NCBI GenBank assembly: GCA_013397075.1
Contig: VWZS01009594.1
Coordinates: 354,744 to 418,743, forward strand
DNA: 64,000 nt
Direction: 5' to 3'
Origin: Rhabdornis inornatus
Lineage: Eukaryota > Chordata > Aves > Passeriformes > Rhabdornithidae
Each line of letters opens with the position of its first letter. Position 1 is the stretch's first letter. The notes beneath the pieces were generated by a model. It did no database searches. It saw nothing but the letters and a program-made list of their open reading frames with translations, and had not been told where the DNA came from. This document shows, one piece after another, positions 1 through 11,400 of the stretch. A program made the position numbers and the translations under genes.

Positions 1-674
1 AGGGGACAGGCCTAGGGTCACCCCCGATCAAGGGACCCCCAGTGCAGCCCCAGTACCCACAGAGGTGCCCTGGGAGCAGCTCCTGGAGGAGCAGTACGGC
101 TCTTCCCACAGCAGCTGGACCAGCAACAGCCCCGGACTTGCAGGGCCACCAGCACAGACAGCGACTCACACACAGCAACCCCACACAGCACAACGCAAGA
201 GCCACACCCGGGTAACACAACCCCCACCCCACACAGACCGGCAGGAGATGGGAAGGGGCTCCCTCGTTTCCCCTGTGGGGCAGCCCCTCTGCTTCCCCCG
301 TGTCCGTGGGGTCTTGCTCTGCCTCCCCCCGCAAGGATCTGGCTCCTGCGGCAGCCTCAGCTCCCTCCTGAGGGGATCCCGAAGGGACACGAACCCTCCA
401 CGGGACCGACACCAAAACCAGCCAAACACAGCCCGAGCCGCAGGAGCTCCCAGCTCCCACTGCGATTCCAGCAAGAACTCTTTACCTCAGGAACAGATTT
501 TGTAAATTCTTTTCACACCGGGCCCATTCCGACCCTTGGCATTCAGACTCCGCACTGACCAGTCTCCTCAGACCCCGCACGGGGCAGCAGCAGCCGCGGC
601 CCGTCACCGCTCAGGGGCCGAGGTAAGACGAGCCCCGCCGGCCCCGGGGGTCGCTGCCCCTCCTCCGCACTCAC
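1..674 (-). other. EFTUD2: EFTUD2 intron after first coding exon (partial)
   Basis: This stretch follows the GTGAGT donor of the first EFTUD2 coding exon, read on the minus strand, and runs off the window edge. The next EFTUD2 coding exon, an acidic Asp-rich segment in known orthologues, is not visible. I see no other gene or clear mobile element here. Confidence 0.6.
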
Positions 675-779
675 CTCGTCCAGATCTTTGGACTCTCGGC
701 CCAGCTCGTCGTCGTCATCGTCCGAGTCCAACTCGGGCCCGATGTAGTTCCCAAACTCGTCGTACAGGTCGGTGTCCAT
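675..779 (-). CDS. EFTUD2: EFTUD2 first coding exon (U5 snRNP GTPase, N-terminus only)
   Basis: EFTUD2 is the EF-2-like GTPase of the U5 snRNP (Snu114 in yeast) that helps drive spliceosome activation and disassembly in the nucleus. This exon encodes residues 1-35, starting MDTDLYDEFGNYIGPELDS, then a run of Asp, then ending KDLDE. That is the well-conserved start of the vertebrate protein. The ATG is at 779. One base before it is an AG acceptor (781-782) after a pyrimidine-rich tract. The exon ends in phase 0 at a GTGAGT donor (669-674). The GTPase domains lie beyond the window. The gene is head-to-head with CCDC103, about 0.8 kb from ATG to ATG. Identification is by recognition of the N-terminus; frame and splice sites agree. 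Confidence 0.93.
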
Positions 780-937
780 GCTGGGGAGCGGGAAGAGGGT
801 CGGTGGGGACGCAGAGGCCGGGGCCGCTGACCGAGGCCGCTCAGAGCCCGTGGCACCGGCGGGCCCGGCCCTGCCCCAGCCCCAAACCCCGGCCCTGTCC
901 GAACGCCCGGCCCGGTCCCGGCCCCGCTCTCCCTCAC

Positions 938-1060
938 CTGCTCCAGCTCCACTCCCGCCGCTGCTCTCGCCGGCGCCGCCGCTGCCGAAGGCCCCCGGGC
1001 TGCCCTCGCCGCCTGTCGGGACAGAGCGTCCCGCACCCGCCGCCAGCGCCGCGCCCACTG
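938..1060 (-). other. EFTUD2: Probable EFTUD2 5' untranslated exon
   Basis: On the minus strand a GTGAGG donor follows position 938, and the coding exon has its acceptor one base before the ATG. A separate 5' untranslated exon is therefore expected. The outer edge near 1060 is a guess, because the transcription start cannot be seen directly. The sequence is very GC-rich, as expected of a CpG-island promoter. Confidence 0.5.
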
Positions 1061-1516
1061 GACAAAGGCCGGGTGGATCCGGGGCCGGGTCGGGGCCGGT
1101 TCCGGAGCGTCCCGAGGGCCGCGGGCCGAGCAGGGCAGCGCGGGGCGGCGGAGCCGGTTCTGTCAGGCGCGGCCGGGGCAGCCCCGGGGACCTTGCCCGG
1201 CCCCGGCGCTCCAGCGGCGGGAGCGGGACTGTCGCGATAGAGAGAACGGCCGTGGGGCCGAAGTGTTCGTCAGCCCGCGGGGCTGTCGCGACAGAGCAAG
1301 GGGCCCCGGGGCAGGCGGTGTGTCAGGGCCTGGGTGGTTTCACGGTAGGGGAGAGGCTCCCAGTTGCCATCCACGTGCGCGGCCTGTAGGCTGTCACAGT
1401 AGGGACCGCAAGGCAGAACTGTCACGATAAGATCGGGATTGTCGGGCCAGTCCTGGCAGCGCTGTTGTGACAGAAGTGAGTCCTCGAAGCCATCGCAGGC
1501 AGCGCTGTCTCGACAG
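1013..1516. promoter_or_regulatory. Bidirectional EFTUD2/CCDC103 promoter with repeated CTGTCnnnACAG-type sites
   Basis: This is the interval between the divergent genes EFTUD2 (-) and CCDC103 (+). It contains seven related near-palindromic 12-mers: CTGTCGGGACAG at 1013, CTGTCGCGATAG at 1229, CTGTCGCGACAG at 1283 (a perfect palindrome), CTGTCACAGTAG at 1391, CTGTCACGATAA at 1419, CTGTTGTGACAG at 1462 and CTGTCTCGACAG at 1505. I see no TATA box. A shared promoter is inferred from the gene arrangement and GC content. I cannot name a factor for the repeated site; it resembles, but is not, the TCTCGCGAGA promoter element. Confidence 0.6.
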
Positions 1517-1582
1517 GAGGAGTCCCTGTGCCCCCAGGCCGGCCCCGTCCCCACGTCCCGCAGGTGGCGGCGGTGCCCGGGG

Positions 1583-4500
1583 ATGGATCCGGGGATGGAT
1601 CCGGCCGGAGCCCTCCCGGCGCTGCAGCGGGAGCTGCGGGCGGCGCTGGCGGAGGACGAGCGGCGGCAGCGGGAGGGCGAGGCCAAGCTGCGGGCGCTGC
1701 GCCAGGGCGTCCCCGACTACGGCCAGTTCAGGTCCGGGGCTCGGGGACCGGCCCGAGGGGCTCAGGAGGAGCCCGGAACTCGTTTGGGGGCTCCGGGAAC
1801 CCTCGGGTTCTGAGCTCGGAGCTGATGGCCCGAGCACTGCTCTTGGGGGACCCGAGGGGCAGCAGACTCGGGATGTCCGGAACAGCCCCGAGGACAGAGC
1901 CCGCAGGCGCGGACACTCGGCCGTGGCTGGGATTTGTCCCAAAACTCCTCAGGTGGCCCCGTGTGGGCTGAGATCTGTCCCTGCTCCGTGGCCGGTCCCT
2001 GTGGTTGCTGGGAATGCAGCAGTGGAATGGCACTGTCCCCTCCCCAGGAGGGGACACCTTCTGTCACCTCTTCCCATTCCCACACTCAGCCCTCCATCTC
2101 TCCCCCCACCCCCAGGCCATGCTGGGAATGCAGAAGCAGAGGGTGACGGTGTGCCCTGTGCCCTTCCCAGCCTGTTCCTGCTCCCCGTCCTCTCACTGCT
2201 TTGTCCAGGGGATTGTGAGCAGGTTGGGATGGCAGGGCTGCTCCGCGGGGCAGTGTTAGACACTCCCAGTGCCCTCCAAACTCCTGGATTCTCTATGGAT
2301 CCATCTGGGGGTTCCCTGTCCGTTGACATCGAGGATCCATAGGTAGATCCAGGACTTAGATCACACTTGAGCATTCTGTTCAAATGCCTTGGGACCAAAT
2401 CAAATTCCATTCATGGATTCATAGCTGTCTCATTTCCCCATGCCACCTGATCCCTGAGAGGCAGGGAAACACTTTCAAGTGGCTTCTCCCCCAAATATCT
2501 TGCCAGTTCCTATGATGGGATTCCTGAGGGATTTTAAGCTGGTTTATCCTTGTATTGGTAAGGGCCTGCTCCTCCAGCCTGTCCAGCCCCTCTGGGTGAT
2601 CCATACTGTCCAAAGTCAGAAACTGGCTCAGAGAAGCAGCTTGGAGCCTCAAAGTGTTTTCTTGCCATGTGTCCCTCCTGTCCATGTTCCCTTTAGGGAG
2701 ATTGTGCTGGCCTCACACCTGAAGCCTCTGAAGAAGAAGGACAGGCTGGACCAGAGGAGGAATGTGCTGTGGAATCCCTGTGCAGCCCCGGCCAAGGCAG
2801 CACCTGTACACACTGTGGAGATCCTACAGGTCAGGGAGACCCCACAGGTGAGGGAGAGGCTGCCAGGGCCTCATCCACAGAGGAAATGACTCATCTGGGT
2901 GTTAATTGGAATGCAAGAGTTGCTCAGGACTCACTCTGGGTGCAAGCCAGCCCTCCCTGGAATATCGGGGTTTGAATCAGCTTGGGGTCAGGCTGATCCC
3001 CTTCAGGAAGAGTCTGCTCCATCCATGTGGGAATGGAGGCCTGGCTGCCCACCCTGGACCCAGAGCTCCCAGTGACCCCCATGGTGGCCAGGAACAGTCT
3101 GTGGGAGCTGTCCGTCCTGGCTGGGAGTAGTTCCCAGCTCCCAGCAGCTGCAGCCTGGGACCCAGAGCTGGGTCTGTGCGCCAGGATCCTCCCTGGAACA
3201 GCCTCTGGCTGCAGAGGTTCCCTGAGCACAGCTGGTGCTTTGTCCATGGTTTAATGATCATGGAAAAGGGCTGGGTTGGGTTAGTCCTGATCGAGCCTGA
3301 TGAGCTCACTGAGTTACTCAGTGGTGGGAAACAGGGACAGGACATTTTCTGTCCCGGTCATTTGTGATTGGAGTCCTCAGTCCTGCCCCTGCCATGGGCT
3401 CTGTCCACCCTGGAGTGTCCTGGTCACTGAATGTTCGCCATGGATGTTTCCCATGATAGGGCAGTTTCATGGATTGCCTTATAAACAATCCCAAGGATTG
3501 TTTATGATGCTGGATTTCATTGACCTGTGTTTATTATAAGATCTTTTTTAACTCTCCTAAGTAGCATTGTGTTTCCTTGGACTGAGCAGTGATCTCCCCA
3601 AGCAAATCCTGCTCCCAGTCCCATCAGCACCAGGCTCAGATCTCCAGAGCTTTCCCCCTGTGCTCAGCCCCAGCTGATGTCACTGCTTTGTTCCCTGGCT
3701 GTAGAAAAGCTGCACATTTGCCTCCTCCTTCTGCCTGTGTGTCAGTGACCCGGCAGGGATGGGCTCAGCAGTTAATTAGAACTGATATATACAGTGGGAT
3801 TTCCTTTACCCGGGAATGCCACTCAGCTGCTTTGCTTTCAGCCTCTGTTCTTCCAGACCCACCAATGCTGGCTGGTACCAGCACATTTTCTGGGATTTGT
3901 ATCTCCCACCTTTTCTCTGCCACTCCCTGGTTTTTCCTCTCAGTACTCAGAGTGTTCCCTGCCCTCATCTCTGTGAGATCCCTTCCCAGGCAGTGCTGGT
4001 GGATCCAGGCTGGGCAGAGATCCTGACTCTGCTTGGGATTGGGGTCACTCCACAACCATGTGTGTTCACACTGGGTGTCACATCTCACCCACCCTTCCCT
4101 TTTCCCCCTGCAGTTCCCTGGTTTCTCAGGGTTAAAGGCACCTGGCATTTCCTTGTCTTTCCCTTTTCCCCCTCAGCAGCTCCTCGTGCTGCCAAAGCCC
4201 CTGGTAAAAACATCTCGTTGGTCCATGGGTGATCAGAGTGAGGGGATCAAAGTCTTCAAGTGGGAACAAAACAAAAGGAACTGAGTGTCTCCTTTCTCCT
4301 TCAGGAACTGGATCAGCTGCCCAGGACTGCTGCAGAATTTCACAGAGACTGGTGCAGATGCTTCAAAAGTGGAACAGAGAAATACCAGTTTTTGCTGGAG
4401 CTCGGAGGGGAGGCCTTGGGCAGGATCTTCCAGGCTGATGTGGGCTTTGGCCTTCTGGGGGAATTCCTGACAGTGCTGGCAGAGAACATCTGTCCTGGAG

Positions 4501-4772
4501 ACAGAGCTGCCGTCCTTCAGATCCTACAGAGCCTGGCAGGCACCAAGCGCTTCGGGCTGAACGTGGCTCTCCTGAGCCAGGCAGAGAAGGAGAGCAGGCA
4601 GGATTTGTTCAGGAAGCTGCAGAGCAGGGATTGTCAGGCTGCTGGCCAGCCTGGCAGCCCAGCCAACTGTGAGGCTGAGAGGGAAGCCCATCCCGTGGGG
4701 ACCCACTTGGAAAAGGAAACTGAGGAGGAGAGGACAGTGGTGGAGCTCATGCAGTGTTACCAGGTCAGCTGA
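1583..4772 (+). CDS. CCDC103: CCDC103, dynein-arm assembly factor (complete, 3 coding exons)
   Basis: CCDC103 is a small cytoplasmic/axonemal protein needed to attach outer dynein arms in motile cilia. The exons are 1583-1731, 2697-2847 and 4305-4772. Phases join cleanly to give 255 residues, against about 242 in human. Exon 1 encodes a charged coiled-coil start with ALQRELRAALAEDE and KLRALRQGVPDYGQF. Exon 2 continues with EIVLASHLKPLKKKDRL. Exon 3 contains FHRDWCRCFKSGTEKYQFLL and the conserved QADVGFGLLGEFL block, ending in LMQCYQVS. Start choice: ATG 1583 and a second in-frame ATG at 1595 are both possible; I use the first. The exon 1 donor (AG then GTCCGG) is weak but keeps the frame. 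In exon 2 the donor at 2848 is stronger than an in-frame alternative at 2830. Confidence 0.92.
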
Positions 4773-4861
4773 GGGAGCAGGAGCACCAGAATTGAGCAGA
4801 AACAAGGTAAAAGAGGCTCAGAAAAAACGCAGAACTTGACTTTGCTATCACCGAGGGCACA

Positions 4862-4867
4862 AATAAA
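4862..4867 (+). terminator. CCDC103: CCDC103 polyadenylation signal
   Basis: An AATAAA hexamer lies 90 bases after the CCDC103 stop codon, implying a very short 3' untranslated region. A second AATAAA at 6122-6127 could be a distal alternative. Confidence 0.6.
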
Positions 4868-5682
4868 GTTTAGCTCCCAAGCTGTGGTGCTGTGATCTCT
4901 GAGCAGTGTCCTCACAGATGGGTATGGGAGAGTCTCTTGGATAAGGAGAAAACTGCAGGAAAGAAAACATTGGGTGGTAGTTTTGAAGGAGAAACCCAAA
5001 CCCAAATAGTATCTTTCTTTTTCCACCCCTGTCCACGGTCACTGAGGGGTTTTAGGAGATGTAATTGATGACAAAGACAACTGTCAGGTCCATTTTCTCC
5101 CCAAACCCAGTGCAGCAAATAGCATTCATCTCAGCAGACTGGAACCACCCATTCCCACCTGCCCTGGAGAAACCACCGGACACCTGATGGAGGGTCCAGG
5201 TTCATGCCCAAGTCCTGGCATGGGAATACTGGGCTTTGTGGCGCCACTTGAGGGGACATGTGTGTCCCTTCACTCTGCTGTGGTGCCATTCCTCCTGCCT
5301 TTGCACACCTGAGGATAGGTGAGGGCTGGAGACTTCAACAAAAGAAGATCCTGGAGCTACCCAAGATCAGGATGGAAGATTTTGATGCCGGAACAGCCCC
5401 AGCACAAGCCACAGCTCTGGTCAGAACAGGCACACTGCTTGAGTGGTGCCAAGGCTCAGGGTGAGGATGTCAAGGCTGGAAGCAGCATCCCCACCTCTTG
5501 GGAAAGGCAAAATCCCTGGGGTTTGGTGGGAAGACTCAGGAGAAATGCAGTGGAGCAGAGATTGTGTGAATGGTGACAGAGGATGGGGCTGTGAAACCCA
5601 ATGGGATCCTTTCCAGGTCAGCCAGTTCACGGTGTGACCTGAGCTGCCAAGAGGTGGGGTCCATGGGGGGTAAACATGAGCT

Positions 5683-5790
5683 TCATCATTATCATCATCA
5701 TCATCTTCACCCTCACCCACCTGGGCATCCAGACAGGGTCCACTGGGAGCAAACATGGGCATCATCATCAATCATCATCATCATCATCCT
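5683..5790. repeat. Two (ATC)n microsatellite tracts
   Basis: Imperfect ATC/ATT trinucleotide runs occur at about 5683-5706 and 5759-5790, separated by unique sequence. In translation they give poly-His or poly-Ile stretches, which explains short open frames here that are not genes. Confidence 0.85.
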
Positions 5791-6439
5791 TGCCCACATG
5801 GGTGGCTGCTGGCAGGCACTCAAGAGCCCATCTAGGCTGGAACATCATCCCCACGGGGCACTCAGACACCCTGGACCATCCTCCCATTGGAAATTCCCGA
5901 TGTTCTGGCCATCAACAGCCAAACACTGCCAAGTCCCTGCTCCCCCTCCTCTCAGGGCAGGAGTGGGACAGCAAGGACTGATGTGGGAACCTCCCTGTTT
6001 TGGCACAGCTCAGTAGGGACAGGCAGGATTTGACAGTGCCAGGGTTTGCTCCAGGTGGGATTTCACACTGCCAGGATTTGTTCCTGGCTCTGCCACTGGT
6101 TGGCAGTGGGGGTTAAAGCTCAATAAAGTCCTTCTCGAAAGAATACTTGGAGCTGATGCAAAATGTTCTGGCCAAACTCTGTAGAGTTCTTGATCTGCAC
6201 CAGTGATTTATTACTGCTGTTTTTCTAAGACACTGCTAAAAACATCCACCAAACTATTTTAATCCAATTAATACTTGCTTTTCTCACCCTTGTTTGCCTT
6301 GTTTTCCATGGTGAGTACTGTGTGTCCCAAACCCTTCAGTGTTCCTTTTGACCTCCTCAGCTGGAGCAAATCCATAGCTTTTAATTTTTGTTTTTGTTTT
6401 TTTTTTTTTTTGATTGTGAAGGAAGAAAAGTATTTTTCA

Positions 6440-6745
6440 AACTGATCTGGTGATTTTCGTCAGAAGTGGCTGCTTTTGGGGTGTTTTTAGCTCAGCACAG
6501 TTGGGAGTCAATGTTTGTGCCTGATTCAAAAGTCATCCCCCAGAGGTTGTGACATCTCTGCAGGGTTTTGGTGGACACTTAATCCTCGGCATTGAGCAGG
6601 ATGTGCCCTCCAGGCTCATCTCCTTTTTCTGAGGATGCAGCTTGAGGATTTCAACAAAAACCCCTCTGTCCAGGAGGGCACTGAGGGTCCCAGTGATGCT
6701 CTGGCCCTTGAGCCATGTTGATGATGTGCAGGATCGCCAATCCAC
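6440..6745 (+). repeat. Dispersed repeat, copy 1 (inverted partner at 15.96-16.27 kb)
   Basis: The reverse complement of this segment matches 15960-16270 closely over roughly 300 bases. Shared blocks include GAGATGAGCCTGGAGGGCAC, ACCCTGCAGAGAT and ATTGACTCCCAA, and both end in an A-rich tail. The copies are clearly diverged, about 80% by eye, with small indels. The partner lies just downstream of FAM187A, so the segment may be old FAM187A 3' flank or an unnamed interspersed repeat. Confidence 0.7.
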
Positions 6746-7109
6746 CCTCAGCCCCAACAGCTGAGAGCTGGGAGCTTCCCAGGAGCTGCAGCCTGGGATT
6801 GTGTGGAGAAGGAGCTGGGTTTGAGGGTGAAGAACCCCCAGCAGATCCCTGATTCCCATCCTGGGAAGGGGATCTCTCCCACCTCACTTGGCTGTGGGTG
6901 TTATCCCTGCACCCCCCTCCCCTCTGTTCAGTCCCTTGTGGAGTGTATCCGTGCCCTGGAGCTCAGCCCTGAGCACATCCCCCTGCAACATTAGGATGGT
7001 TTGGGCTCCCAGAGGTCCCCACCACCCCAGATATTCCCAAAATCTCACTGCTCTGGCTGCAGAGAGGGGGATGCAGGCACAGCCATGGGAGCTCAGTGTG
7101 TTCATTAGC

Positions 7110-7115
7110 TTTATT
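7110..7115 (-). terminator. GFAP: Candidate GFAP polyadenylation signal
   Basis: TTTATT on the plus strand reads AATAAA on the minus strand, about 1.3 kb beyond the GFAP stop codon. The implied 3' untranslated length is similar to that of mammalian GFAP. It is the first clear hexamer I see, but I have not excluded variant signals. Confidence 0.5.
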
Positions 7116-8406
7116 CTCATCCCAAGCTGTAGCAGCGTTAGTGCATTAATTCAGTAGCAAGGGAGGCTGCTCGTGGTGTCCCAGCCCTGCACAATCCCTC
7201 TGCATTTCCACCCTGGACACCACCCAGCTCTCCCATAACACCTCCTGCCCTGGGAATGGCAGTTATAGGACTGGGTGTTGTGTTTCTGGAGTCAGAGCAG
7301 AGCTGCTCAGCACCTGACCAAGGAGACAGAGGGGACGAAGGGGTGGCAGCCCAGGGCAGCTCTGTTCTCATCCCGAAGGCTGACAGGGCACAGGGAGCGC
7401 TGCTGGGTCATTGTTCCCATGTCAGGTGGCATCAGGCAGGTCCTGCTCAGGTCAGTGGCTGCAGCAAAGATTGTAGGTGGCACCTTGTGCTGTGAGATCC
7501 TCACAGGTGCCCCGACACCTTCCTTCTCCTCTGCACCCCTCTCTTCTCCATTTTCACATGCATGAGATTCTCCTGCCATAGGGCCATGGGTCACCCCTCA
7601 CCATGAGCCCCTCAGATCTGTTTTTTCCTGCCAGTGTTGGGGACACCTTGGTCACAGTCACCCCGTAGGATCAGGACAGTCCCATGTCTCTGTGCCAGGA
7701 GAAGCCCTTGAGGCCACTGTGTAGCCCCACAAGCCACCCTGGGCACCCCAGCACCCTCAAGAACCCCTCCTGATGCCCGTTTTGTCACCCCTTGACACCA
7801 TCCCAAGAGCTCCCCTTCCTCCTGCCCCTGCCTCTGCATCCTCCCTTTCCTCCTGTCCCTGCCTCCCAGCTGAGCTCACCCAGCGCCTGGTGACAGGGAA
7901 ATGTCCCTCTCCAGCCGGTACCTCGCACCCTGCATCCCCCCACCCGAGGGTGCTCAGGGTCTGGGTGCACTGGGGAGATCCAGGGGAGTTTCCCAGACCA
8001 GAGAGTGGGTGCAAGGAGATGCTCTTGGCACCATCGTGTTGTCTGACGGTGCATGGAGATCGAAACAGGGCAGACTGTCCCTGGAGACCCAGGGTGAGGC
8101 AGGAAGGGCTCCCAAACCCCCGGCACCCGGTGCTGTAGGAATGTGGCAGCATCCCGGCGGGGAGTCCGGATCCGCCCGGATCCGCTGGACTTCCGCGAGT
8201 GCTTCCCGGTCCCACGGGCGCTCTGCCACCGGACCCTGGGCACGGGGGCACGTGGGAGAGGCGAGGGGTGCACGGGAGGGAGGTGCCCCCGCCGGAGCGC
8301 CCCCGGTCCCTCCCGTGCCCCGTGCCCCGTGCCCCGTGCCCGGCCCGGGGCTTCCGCGCGGCTGCGGCGGAACCTGCGGAGCTGCGGCTGCTGCGGCTCC
8401 TCCGCC

Positions 8407-11400
8407 CTACGGCACCTCCTTGTGCTCCTGCTTGGACTCCTTCAGCACCTGGAGGGGGAGGCAGAGGGACTGTCAGCCAGGGATCGGGTTCTGCCACCGG
8501 CTGAGCCTGCCCGGGCTCTGAACGAGCTTGGGGACAAGGACAGGGACAGCACAATTTTCGCTATGAGCTGCCAGCCTCAGCTCCACCATGACCCAAGGCA
8601 GATCATGCCATACACTCAGGGATCCCTGGCTCCCTGCCTGGGCTGTCTGTGGGGCTTGCCCCATGTGCAAGTCCCTTGGGGACACCCTGTGGGGAGGTGG
8701 GGATGGAGTTTGGGTGACACAAACGAGGGTTTCCCACCTCTCCATCTCGGGTCTCCACAGTTTTGACCACGATGCTCCTCTTCACATGGGCTTCTGACAC
8801 AGATTTGGTGTCCAGGCTGGTCTCTGGGGGACATGGGCAGGACAAGGCAGTGACACCCTGCCCAGGGTATGGCCCTTCCAGCCACACTCAAGAGGAGAAG
8901 CCCAAAGAAAATGGATTGGGCTGGAAACCCCTGAACCACGAGAGAGAGCACCCCTGGGGACACAACCAGCCTCAGGGACAGGGTTGGCCTCAGGGACATG
9001 GTTGGCCTTGGAGATGTGGCAGGCTGTGGAATCTGATGCATCCTGGGGCCACAGTTGGGCTGTGGGGACAGCTGGGGACATTTCTGGCCTTGGAGATGCT
9101 GTCGACCATGGGGACATGGGTGTCTCACAGTTGGCCTTAGGGATGTGGTTGTCATTGAGGATATGATGATGCGATCAGTGTTGGGGACATCATCGGCCTT
9201 GGGGACATGTTCAGCCTTGGGGATATGGCCATGGCACCCTCCTCCCCCACCCTAGGAGCACCCAGGAGTCCTGGTTCCCTGAGACTCAGAGAAAAACCTG
9301 ATTCCTCTAAATGGGGCAGGGATGGCAAAGGTGGCTTCTCCTGCCACAGAACCCCAAGAAGCCACCCCTGTTTGTGCCACCATCCCACTCCCCCTGCCCA
9401 CGTGTGGGGCACAGCCTCACCTCGGATCTGCAGGTTGGAGAAGCTCTGCACAGGGATGGTGATCCTGCAGGGACAACGGGACCATTGGGAAGAGCACGAG
9501 GTCCTGCTGCCCCTCAGCTCCACCTGCCTGGGGCTGTGGCAGCAGGGCTGGAGAATGGTCCCCAACCCAGATGGACACCCCAGAGGGACCACAAGGACTT
9601 GGGCTTGGTTGGGGGCATGGCTGGGGTGGGGTGAAGGGCAGGACGGAGCTCTCACCTGCTCTCCTCTCCCTCCAGCAGCTTGCGGTACGTGGCGATCTCC
9701 ATGTCGAGGGCCAGCTTGACATTGAGCAGGTCCTGGTAGTCCTGCAGGTGCCGGGCCATCTCCTCCTTGAGGCTGTGGATGTCCTCCTCCAGCCTCACCA
9801 CCGTGTCCTGGTAGCCAGCCGTCTCCAGGGCATAGCGCTCCTCCAGCTCCCGCAGCTGCCTCTCCAGGGACTCATTCTGGGGAGCCACGGGTGGCCGTGA
9901 CACCCTCCATGGCCACCTTCTCCCAGCAGCTGGGGGCTCTCCCCAGCGCCCATCCATCCAGGGGGACCAGCCATCCCCCTGGCACTGGGTGGTGGTCCTG
10001 CCAGGGAACCCCCGATGGTGGCAGCTCCCTGAGACCGTGTCCCTGCTCTTACACCCCATGGCTGTCACCTACCGAGCCCCGCAGAGCCTCCAGGTCACAG
10101 GTGAGGGCCTGGAGCTGGCGCCGGTACTCGTTGGCCTCCTGCTTGGCCACCCTCAAGGCCTCGGCATGCCGGGCGGCCACGTCCGTCAGATCTGCAAACT
10201 GGGACAGGGGACGTGTGCCATGGGATGGGACCACAGGGCAGGGATGTGTTCTGGTGGCACACAGTGTGGGAACACAGCCCTGCTCTGCTCCACAGCAGGA
10301 ACATGGCCCCAGGAACACGTGGCAAGGAGAAACAGTGGGGACAACAGAGATCCTGAACCCCCACATCACTGAGAACCACCCAACCCCAGGTGATCAACCC
10401 CAAGATGGTGACACCCCAGGAGGGGACAGCCAGGCCTTCCATCTGTGGGGCAAACAGCTCCCACTGCACCTTGGACTTGTACCACTCCTCGGTCTCCTGG
10501 ACGTTGCTGGTGGCCATGGCCTCGTACTGGCTGCGGATGTCGCGCAGGGCGGCTGTCAGGTCCGGCTTGCTCACATCCACCTCGACGTGCACCCGCTGGC
10601 GGGCCAGCTGCTCCTGCAGCTCCCGCAGCTCCTGTGGGGACACGGGGGTCAGGGCAGCCCCCTGAACCCCGGGACCCCAGCCCCAGGGCGGGGTTACCTC
10701 CTCGTGGACCTTGTGGAGGAAGGCGATCTCGTCCTGCAGGGTCCCCACGCGCCGCTCCAGGTCCAGGCGAGCCAAGGCAGCATTGTCCACGTCCTGTCAC
10801 CGTGGGGGGACAGGAGGGACGGTCCCACCTGGGTCTCCTCTCTCCTGAGCTGTCTGGTCATGTCCATTCGCCCCTGGCTCCCACCCAGCCCTGCCTCTCT
10901 CTACCCATCACAGCATTTCCCAGTCCCTCACTGCCTGCTCCTGCTATTCCTGCCCATCCATGCTCCATATCTGTCCATCCCTGCCCTTCCCATTCATCCC
11001 TGCTCCATTCCTGTTCCCTACCTGCCCATTGTAACACATACCCGTCCCTCAGTCCTGCTCCTGTCCATCCCTGCTACCTCCCTGTCCAGCCCTTCCTGTC
11101 CCTGCTACATCCTTGTCCATCCCCACCCCATCCCTGCTTATTCCCGAGGGAGGCCCAGCTGGGATCTGCTCTGTGCCCTCACCTGCCTGTAGGCAGCCAG
11201 GTTGCTCTCAGCCTCCAGCCTCAGGGTCACCTCGTCCTGCAGTCTGTGCCGGAGCAGAGGCACAGTTACACATCTGGCACTACTGCTGATCACTCCCAGC
11301 CCACAGACAGACCCCCCTGGGCCAACACAGCCCCACAGCACCAGCACCCCCCAAATCCAGGTCAGCTCTTGTGCCCATCCCACACACCCCCACACCATCC

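Larger units (their letters stand above)
4868..7109. other. CCDC103-GFAP intergenic region
   Basis: No convincing gene here. It holds ATC/ATT trinucleotide runs near 5.68-5.79 kb, a T-rich run near 6.39-6.41 kb, and one copy (about 6.44-6.75 kb) of a dispersed repeat that recurs inverted beside FAM187A. Confidence 0.5.

Noticed and set aside
1439..1582. Upstream extension of the CCDC103 frame
   Set aside because: No ATG supports it better than 1583, and CCDC103 proteins do not have this extra N-terminus.
5676..5981. Poly-His frame
   Set aside because: Translation of an (ATC)n microsatellite.
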